Assembly: GCA_021234155.1 (NCBI GenBank)
Contig: JAJEKV010000011.1
Coordinates: forward strand, 12,625,255 to 12,689,254
Origin: Isoetes taiwanensis
Taxonomy: Eukaryota > Streptophyta > Lycopodiopsida > Isoetales > Isoetaceae
DNA: 64,000 nt
Direction: 5' to 3'
Numbering within the stretch: position 1 is the first letter of the stretch; every line of letters begins with the position of its first letter. Shown here in pieces: positions 56,229 to 64,000 of this stretch. The notes beneath the pieces were generated by a model that had not been told where the DNA came from, did no database searches, and worked only from the letters and a program-made list of their open reading frames with translations. The translations under genes and the position numbers were made by a program.

Positions 56229-57179
56229 CAAGGTGCTGCGCACGAGGGGTTGCCCTCCGGTGGCCCGAGAGTGTGTTTTCATGGGTTCTGTTTCGTTCTT
56301 ATGTGTTAGGTCTTGTTTTGTGTGTTGGCAGGTCACCAGTTGTTGCATTGCTACTGTACATCCTTTGCTTTGATTACTCTTCTTACTAACGTCGAATACA
56401 GACTTTGTTGCCAATCTCCAGCTTGTTTGGAGCTATCCTCCAGTATATTGTTGTTACATGTGGGGAGCAACTCGAAATGCAAGTGGCATATGGCTCTTAA
56501 CATTCATGGCAAGACTCGAGAAACATTATCATAATAGACTTGATAGAGTTACCAAACTTGCAAATGTGCTTGTATCCTTGGGAACCTTCCATCAAGTAAT
56601 GTGGCATTGTTAAGTTTCTGCCCAATAAACCTCTATTGTTATTATTCATCATTGAAATACTGCACTGACCAACCCATCAATTCCATATGAGATGAAATAG
56701 AAAAATATCTTTCGACGAATACAACAGAACCATGAATAATAACTATTTAATACCCATATACAAGAATGGATCAAGGAACCTGTGTGAGAAAAACCTATAA
56801 ACTTTTTTGTTTTCCACATTAACATTATTGTACGCTATAAAATGGGCTTGAATCCAAGGATCAAGATAGTCAAGAAGGTTTTTAATAAAACGACGTAACA
56901 ATCGAATGCGCTTAAGAACACTTAAAATGCACTAGCAAAATATGCAAATACGGCCCGACGAGTTGAAACTTGCCACATAGCATGATAGCTACGAAGTCAA
57001 AATTTGCATTCAAGGTCACATGAGCATTATTCTGGCAATTTTTTTCTAGAAGCTTCAGCAATTTTGTGACGATTCTGCTGTTAAAATTTCAGGCATGTAA
57101 ACTTTCAGACGAATCAGTATTTACTTCTGAAAAACAAGGATTTAGGCCTGAATTCTACATACATGGATACACAGGAGGT

Positions 57180-58270
57180 TCAACATTGATATATATATAC
57201 AAGTTTTTGTAATATGAGGGGTATACAAACTCGACTGGTACTTTGAGGATTGTATAAAATCAACTGGTAGTTTGTGATCAAAATGCTTACGAGGATTTTT
57301 ACACCCTCGACTTATGTTGCAAGCATAAGTTGGTGCATGTGAGAACAAGGGTTATCCTTACGGAAATCTTGATTGAAAGCTAGTGTATAATAGAACACTA
57401 AAAATTTCATTACAAAATGAGGGAGTGTAAAATGTTCAAAATGCTTATGAAGATTTTTATCACCCTGGACTTGTGTTGTAGGCATAAGATGTGGTTGTAC
57501 TATGAGCGATTGTACATAATCGACTGGTAATTTGTGATCAAGATATTTCTGAGGATTTTCACCCTTGACTTGTGTTGCGGGCATAAGAGAGAGCATGCGA
57601 GAGCAAGGGTCATGCTTACACTAACCTCATATTTCATATGCATTGAAAGCTTTTGCTCATTAAAAGAACACCAAAAATTGCATTCTGAAGCCAAGTCTTC
57701 ATTATGCTTACACTTATGCTAATGCCATACCAATAATTGTGTGGCGAAATGCTAATCTATATTTCACATGCATTGAAAGCTTCTGCTTATAAAAGAACAT
57801 CAAAAATTACATTGTGATGTCAAGGTTTCAATATGCTTTGCTTGATTGACAATGCTTATGAATGATTTTTATCACTCTTGACTTGTGTTGCGGGCATAAG
57901 TTAGCGCATGTGGTTGTACTATAAGGTACAGTCGGCTTGTAATTTGTGATCAAACTGTTTATGATGATTCTTATCACCCTTATCTTCTGTTGCGGGCATA
58001 AGTTAGGGCATCTGAGAGCAAGGGTCATGCTTATGCTAACCTCATACTTCGCATGCATTGAAAGCTTTTGCTCATAAAAGAACACCAAAAATTGCGTTCT
58101 AAAGCCATATGCTATATTGTATATGCGTTGAAAGCTTGTGCTTATAAAGGAACACTAAAAACAGCATCGTGAAACAGTGACCCCATATTTCACATGCATT
58201 GAAAGCCAGTGCTTATGAAAGAATATGAAAAATTGCATTGTGATGCCAAGGTTTCAATATGCTTTGTTTA
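57180..58270. repeat. Complex direct repeats, ~5 imperfect copies
   Basis: Two modules alternate. Module 1 contains TTTTTATCACCCTTGACTTG, TGTTGCGGGCATAAG and GAGAGCAAGGGTCATGCTTA (near 57290, 57450, 57540, 57860, 57970). Module 2 contains TTTCATATGCATTGAAAGCT and AAAAGAACACCAAAAATTGC (near 57365, 57630, 57765, 58045, 58120, 58190). The copies have diverged and none is an ORF. Confidence 0.8.
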
Positions 58271-58753
58271 TGATTATTATAAAGCAAAGTTCAAGAACTT
58301 GTCATTATAATGTCAAACAGATATTTAAATTGTAGCATCTTTGTCGTGGCAATGTTAAATATTGCACTGACTAAACAAATGTTAAAGTTGCACTACTTAT
58401 ATCGTCAGAAATGCAAGGAAACACGAGATTAAAATGCGTAATGAGCTCACTGCAAAAGCCTTGTAGCAAGTAGGAAAGATCTCATCTTTCTTTCTAAATG
58501 TGTATTTGATTGAATTAGAAAGTCATGAATCATAGGTTGCTATTATCTAATTATCTAGCTAGAGAGCTATCATATACTTATCGACTTGGCTATGTGTGTA
58601 CTGATCAAACTACAAAATAACTCAAGCAACTTGACAACATTAAATGTTTTAGAGAGGCGTGGTATTGTGCCTTGATGGAGTTGAAGACTTTATTTAAGCT
58701 AATTCAAATTCGACGTATTGGGTAAGGCCAAATCAAAATATCAAGCTAGATTT

Positions 58754-58860
58754 GAAGAAGAAGAAGAAGAAGAAGAGATTTTAACGTCACGCCACAAGGC
58801 AGCGTCCTATCGGACATGTGACACTTTACAACACACCCAGATGGGTCCTGCCCCCACCAA
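58754..58860 (-). mobile_element. Short antisense retroelement tail with TTC microsatellite
   Basis: The minus strand reads GGACCCATCTGGGTGTG, CACATGTCCGATAGGACG, GTGACGTTAAAA, then TTC repeats (AAG on plus, 58754-58777). The GACGTTAAAA end is shared with 54691-54768. Confidence 0.55.
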
Positions 58861-61039
58861 AGAGTCAAATTAAAACTAGAACATCAAACTTGCATTGCAA
58901 GTCAAACCCACCTTAGCTCAACTCAAAAACTCAAGCCAGAGTGCTAGGCTCATGACTAGCTCTCTATGGGTGTTATGAAGATCGCAAGTGGGCATCGCTT
59001 GGGGGCCAAAATAATGATACATGTGTCTTTTAAACTAGGAACATACTAACATCTACAATCTTAACTTCAATCAGGGAGCTAGTAGACTAGAGTTAAACTC
59101 GCAATTTTCGAAGTGCATCAAATAGAAAATGTTCATAGCATTTCATACGACATTATAACTACGATCATAAAGGCCACACACAATTGTACTGCTAAAGATA
59201 CTCTTATTCATCATACTACTCAACTGAGTATCAATCTTAGCCATCTAAAAAATGCCTTTACATCTGTAAGATCAATTTGAAGTCTATTATTTGGGGTGAT
59301 AGCAAAGAATGTAGTCATGCCTCTGTAATTAAGCAAGTAGGTACACATATGTGTTGAGTGTCTATCACTAGGATTGAATGCAAAACTGTGCCATAGCACA
59401 GGTTTAGCATCCCCAGGACTTTGAGCATCTGAGATGTTATGCGACTCCATCAGAATCCAAGTTCAATTTTCAATTGACTGCCCCTTAAAATAAATACTCT
59501 ACAGTTTCTGGCTGCTTCTGGTGTTAAACCACATACCAGCTTCCAGTTCTAATAATACTTGCTGCAAATTATCAAACAAATAATGTTATCGTAAAGTACA
59601 GCTTAAATACAATGAGAATATGCACGAGCAATACAAACCAAACTAAATCACACTACATGAAATCACTGAATTGAAACATGCTCTGCAATTTGAACAAACT
59701 AAAACATGCAACCATGGTTTTTCCCATGCATCATAGCTCGCACAAAAGGAGAACCGGTTTTAAAGCTCGGAATGAATCAAACACAAAGCTAGAGAAGCAA
59801 GATTTCTGCGGTGTCTACAAAAGATATCTAGCGGTTAAAATCTACTGATTTATAATGTGCTTACACTTTTGCATAAAAACTCACATGATATTTTTCAGAT
59901 CCGCCATCTTGTTTTTTCTTTTTGTTTCTCGCGTTCATAAATGTGACGAATATGGCAAAACGTTTTAGACCTTAAGTATTTGAAGTCTCCCTTCTTCAAC
60001 CGGGTAGCAATTGCTTTCATTTAGATAGCGTAACCTCTTTTACGCCTCCCGGTTTGTTTCTATCTTTCAAAGACGGAGACAAAAAAAATCCATCAAATGT
60101 CATCCCTTTGTCGACAACTTACTAAAAGTGTTAATGGCGAAAAGCAACCCAAGATGCACAAAGCTGATAAAAGAAATGATAATTCCATTCTGGATTTGAT
60201 ATCTATACAATGCAAGATCGCTCTAATAGAAAAGTTCTCACAAAGAAGCACGACATCCGACCACTCTTATCAAACCGAACTTCAACAAACTTCCCAAAGC
60301 AAATTTACATAAAATATAAATCCCGAGCTTATCGGAGAAGAGGATTTGATGAAATGCTATATCTAAGATCGCCACAAGGAATCTGATATCGATTCTATGA
60401 AAGGAATACAATCCGAATCGACAACACTATTTACCCGAATTATCACTACGACTTGTTTTGGCATTTTTCCAAAGGCCTCAAGAAGGGGGCTCTATAGTTC
60501 TCGCTCTACACCACGACCACCACCAAAATGAACAGGCTTTTATTCTCATCCGACATTGCCCTAAGTGCCCACCATGCAAATTTTGTTTTAGCCTTTCACA
60601 ATTCAATCAAATAGAAAGGTCGTCCATTCTATATATAAAGTGATCCCATAAAGGCAATATTAACGTAAAACTAAGGACTAAATGGATCATCAAGCTCGCA
60701 AATGCAAGTGCGTAAGACATTCAAATCAAATACCTTGATTCGCAAAAGACGCCGGATCTTCCTATCGCCTCCTTACTGCATCGATTAGGCACTCTCGATT
60801 AACCTTATAGGTCATAGTATAATTTACACAGCATAAAAAACTGCACTAAATTCGCTCAAACTTGGCTAACATCAATGCAATCGTTGGACTAAATACCATA
60901 TTATATTTTCCTTTACTTTACATGGTGCTCGCTTTTTTTATTGGCGCTTCCATTGTTTATTGGTGGCCATGACACTCAACTATCATTTAAGGCGCATCGA
61001 CTAACGAACCAATAACTCATACTCCTTGTCCTGGCCATG
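58861..61039. other. No supported gene
   Basis: Short ORFs only. A 34-bp sequence ending AACTCATACTCCTTGTCC occurs twice with a ~63-bp period at about 61005-61100, a small duplication inside the end of the peptidase pseudogene. Confidence 0.4.
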
Positions 61040-61049
61040 ACCGGGGCGT

Positions 61050-61800
61050 TGCGTTGACACGCATACGACTAACGAACCAATAACTCATACTCCTTGTCCG
61101 CAGCTATCGGCGCATTGATCAATCAAGCGATGTGTCTAAAATGCACATTCTCATCAGTCATGCCATGAACTAATAACAACTTGCCTTCAATCTTGTGAAC
61201 ATGATGCATGATAGAACCGAACTCAAATCCCGCTTGGTTACTAGATGGTGTCCCCATGTATTTTTCAGTATATATGTATGTGTCGATCCATCCAATGCTA
61301 TTACCGAGCTCCCGTGAATCGCACATTCAAAAATTTTGGGACAATGAGCCAAGGCCATCGCGGCTAAATAGCCTCCATAGCTCTAGCCATAAATGCCAAT
61401 CCATGCTTTTTAATAGTCCTTGCCCGATTAACCATTGCACTCCAACTTCTTGATCTTCAATGTCAATGTGGCCCATGTTATATTTAATCGCACTCTCAAA
61501 CTTTTATGCCTCGTCTCGAACTTCCTCTGTTGTCCAAATTTGCATATGCAATGATATCACATGAGCATGGTAAATATATTTGATGTAAAATGAAAAGAAA
61601 GTGAGTACCTCTCCCATTACCGAAAGAAGCAATGCCCATACTTGGTGATCAGTAGCAGCCCCGCCACGGAGACTCTCTTTGTGAACCCTAGGGTGAAAAC
61701 CCGGCAGATAAAAGGATCTCTGCTTAATCAATCGATGCACTTGATAACGATGTTCACCACCGAAATGATCAACCAAAGAATACCTCTCCTTTGTTGGCGA
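61050..61800 (-). pseudogene. Dipeptidyl-peptidase (S9, DPP8/9-like) catalytic-domain pseudogene
   Basis: The minus strand encodes, in order, GHIDIEDQEVGVQWLIGQGL (61450), GIYG-stop-SYGGYLAAMALAH (61350-61395), [32 protein letters not shown] (61235) and [20 protein letters not shown] followed by ENVHFRH (61135-61210). This is the alpha/beta-hydrolase domain of the plant S9 peptidase that removes dipeptides after proline. The nucleophile Ser (61380-61382) and the Asp of HGMTDEN are present. The Trp of the G-W-S-Y-G-G elbow is TAG (61383-61385), a frameshift precedes the YTEKY segment, and the C-terminal His region is lost. An intron-like gap separates it from 61560-61800. It is a fragment, not a working gene. 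Confidence 0.82.
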
Positions 61801-63350
61801 ATTCTATAAAATACTGTATCCATGTGCTTTGATTGGTAAGGAGGAAAGTAGCAGCTGCTATGTACAATGAAGCGTGCCAAGTCATTTTTTAAGACTTAAA
61901 TAAAACAAAGATTCCACCCGAACCTCTACAATCCCTTCATTAAGAGAAAAAAAATTCTAAGAACAGATTCCCATTGTACTTGCATACATCCGAAGGTCTT
62001 CCAAATGAGTTTCAAATGTTTTCATGAAGAAAATTATGTCTTTATCCTTGATGGCATCCATTACACTTCCTGGTTGCCTCAATAAACTGCCATACAACCG
62101 CCAACTCTAATGAGCCGTGGGTCTCATAGACCCCGAAGTCCCTCGCCTCTATGATCCGGGTTCGGATAATGACCCCCGCCATCTCTATGAATTGCCCATT
62201 TATTTGGTTTCTCCCAAGCTTCGCAACCCGCTGTAAGCATTTCGCGTTTGTGCTCGACTTACGATCTTTGTGAAGGAATGAAGGAAAATGATTGGCATGC
62301 TAAATAGATCCGATGTCGACATCGGGCTGGTCAAAACCTTTCCCCTCTTAAGATGATTTGTTTATGATTCTCGCATAGCTTCCCAAAGGGATTTACTTCC
62401 CTTTCCTCCCCGAAAAGAGTCAAACACGGAGAAATATATGTGTTTGATCATTTAATTCCTAGAAAAAGTGCACCCATCGGCATGGACATGAATGGAAAGC
62501 ATTTTTCTATTCGTTCCATAGTCGCAATGGATTCTCGAACCAAGAGGTAGGGCCGCAAAAATATGCTAGAATAGTTAATGCTAGTACCAATAGCGGCTAA
62601 TCTATCTAGCTACTCCAAATTTTTCGCCCAACGTGCACGAGCTTTGATAAGACCTTTAGGAAAACAAAACGAAATTAAAAAATATTGTTGACCTTAAATT
62701 ATAGATGCCTACTTGAAGGTCCTATAGGAAAGCATCAAATAGATGTCCCACGGGATTGCAAGAACACTAACCATTCACGAAACACAAAAATAAGGAATGC
62801 GATCTTCAAAATCCAAGAATCTTACCGATTTAGTCATTTGTTGCTTCAAAATCCCCCTCGTTTGTCAACTTGGGCGGATGTGAATGAAAATCTTATGCGC
62901 CGAACCAAACCCGACAACCCGGGGGGGCAAAGTGGGAAAAAAATTGCCACCGCAATTAAATAACTCACCACTTCATCCTCCCCAAAAACTCACTTTGGAT
63001 TCGCTCTCGGACTCCGCCATAGCCGTCCCTTGCTTCAGATGCCCGAGATAATTGAATTAAAGATCTTGAGACGGAAACCAAGCAGGTCGGCCATTTAAGC
63101 TTCGGACAACAAGACACGAAAAGTAAGATTCAGGACTGAATTCTTTGGTTAAAGTGACCCTGGGCGAAATCTGAGGCAAGTAAGAATCCGAGGTGCAGAA
63201 GCCATAGCCAAGTCCGGCGGATAGGATGACCGAGCATTTACTGTGCGCACCCGTTTTAGCGATCATCGATATGCTAGGTATATGCCAGCATATACTTGAA
63301 TATGCCCACATACCCACATAAACGAGGGTTTGCCCCCCTAGGGGCAACCC
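61801..63350. other. Right part of the insertion, possible further gene fragments
   Basis: On the minus strand at about 61990-62180 a frame reads ARDFGVYETHGSLELAV followed by FIEATRKCNG, and near 62560-62660 IKARARWAKNLE. Both look like exon scraps but I do not recognise them. The end at 63325-63350 holds a local hairpin, GGGTTTGCCCC and GGGGCAACCC. Confidence 0.35.
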
Positions 63351-64000
63351 AAAAACCCAAACGCAAAACGCATGGGCTTCTGGGCTTCATCGGATTGGGC
63401 TCTATCTGATGGCAACAGAATCGGAAAGCCAAAAATCGATGGCTTTGTGCCATTGGATCTTCCAGGTTGGCTTCATCTGACCCATCAAAGATCTCCTGTT
63501 AAGCTACAAGAAGATGCAGAATGCACAAATCGGCTGGAAAATCATGTTGTATCCATCCAAGCATGGTTGATTGAGAGTGGCCTTGGGTTTTGTTTGGGCA
63601 ACAATTCGCCCGGCAAACAGCACAGCTTCATACATAGTTGGTTTTCTTGCTCTGATTGGAGATAAGGAAGCAATTTGGTTGTGGTATGCATAGCTACTGC
63701 AAATTTCGGCCCAGCTCAGGTATAAAGCATGCATTCTTATGCCATATCAAGTTTACCAGCAATAAAAATTGTTGATCTGTGGGTATTCTGCAACTCTATC
63801 AGGAGGACAGATCGTGCTTTCTTTGATTCCAGGGACACTACCGCTTCAAAAAGGTACGCCCTTGGATTTTGTTTATGCTAGAAATCCCTGAAAGAAAGCC
63901 TGCTCTCGAATGCAACAGAAAGCACTATCTTCAGGAATTATGTGGCTTGTTTATGAAGCTAACAGAATTTTCTGTCTTTTGCCACAAATTCGTTGGCGGC
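63351..64000 (+). repeat. Duplicated block, copy 2, right fragment (runs off window)
   Basis: Matches 48408-49070 with about 95 percent identity by eye and continues to the window end. The ORF at ATG 63372 runs 97 codons to 63665 because the stop present in copy 1 is absent. A second copy of the retroelement may follow outside the window. Confidence 0.85.

Larger units (their letters stand above)
56229..63350. mobile_element. ~7.1-kb insertion within the duplicated block, class unknown
   Basis: Defined by comparison with the uninterrupted copy at 48407-48410. The left end contains GGGGTTGCCC at 56246-56255 and the right end GGGGCAACCC at 63341-63350, which are inverted relative to each other. 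No LTR, poly-A or clear TSD was found. It contains complex repeats, a retroelement tail and fragments of at least one host gene (a dipeptidyl peptidase). A gene-capturing DNA transposon is one reading; a composite of several insertions is another. Confidence 0.45.

Noticed and set aside
56241-63350. Helitron
   Set aside because: There is a hairpin near the right end but no TC start, no CTRR end and no Rep/helicase coding sequence.

Overview
The window looks like transposon-rich DNA from the nuclear genome of a land plant. The evidence is plant-type LTR retrotransposons primed by initiator tRNA-Met, a chromodomain Ty3/gypsy element, plant-type LINEs, a CACTA end, MITEs, canonical GT-AG introns and a decayed plant-like S9 dipeptidyl-peptidase gene. 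The density of nested elements suggests a large genome such as a fern or gymnosperm, but nothing here fixes the lineage. There are no bacterial operons, CRISPR arrays, rRNA genes or recognisable tRNA genes. Almost every coding region is broken. The best candidate for an intact host gene is a three-exon gene for a 72-residue, two-membrane-segment protein at 42553-42962.

Layout, left to right. 1-11422: LTR retrotransposon with 1.6-kb LTRs and an 8.6-kb internal region without real ORFs; its 5' LTR runs off the window edge and it sits in a CACTA transposon whose right end is 11423-12748. 13526-19207: minus-strand LINE with a 12-bp target-site duplication (TSD), itself hit by a Mutator-like MITE, a solo LTR and a second MITE. 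20238-21830: an unrecognised ORF with its own TATA box. 22009-25667: a chromovirus missing most of gag and all of protease; its 3' non-coding region is shared with the 1-11422 element, which suggests a parent/non-autonomous pair. 26632-27042: a 410-bp inverted repeat. 27069-38114: a complete but decayed Ty3/gypsy element of Tat/Athila-like type with TSD ATACA and about 3.9 kb of extra sequence after pol.

38594-38963 and 43160-45450: two arrays of one 19-bp satellite in which neighbouring monomers can pair into hairpins. The 4.2 kb between them holds two hairpins and the small spliced gene. 45623-48294: a minus-strand non-autonomous LTR element inside a CA microsatellite. 49719-55071: an unusual two-ORF retroelement. 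ORF1 ends in an RG-rich tail and is split by a 5'-truncated LINE; ORF2 is a reverse transcriptase (RT) with GIPMG and RYIDD motifs and a thumb region that continues past a frameshift and a small insertion. This is the most unusual coding system in the window. 56150-64000: a second copy of the 48.3-49.07 kb block, split by about 7.1 kb containing complex repeats and the dipeptidyl-peptidase pseudogene.

The only visible cooperation between genes is among transposons. Shared LTR and 3'-UTR sequence ties the chromovirus, the long non-autonomous element and the solo LTR into one group, and two copies of one LINE family lie 33 kb apart. Differences between LTR pairs are mostly small changes at CG, CAG, CTG and CCGG-like sites. 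That fits methylation-driven mutation or base-calling error, so some of the reported frameshifts may not be biological.
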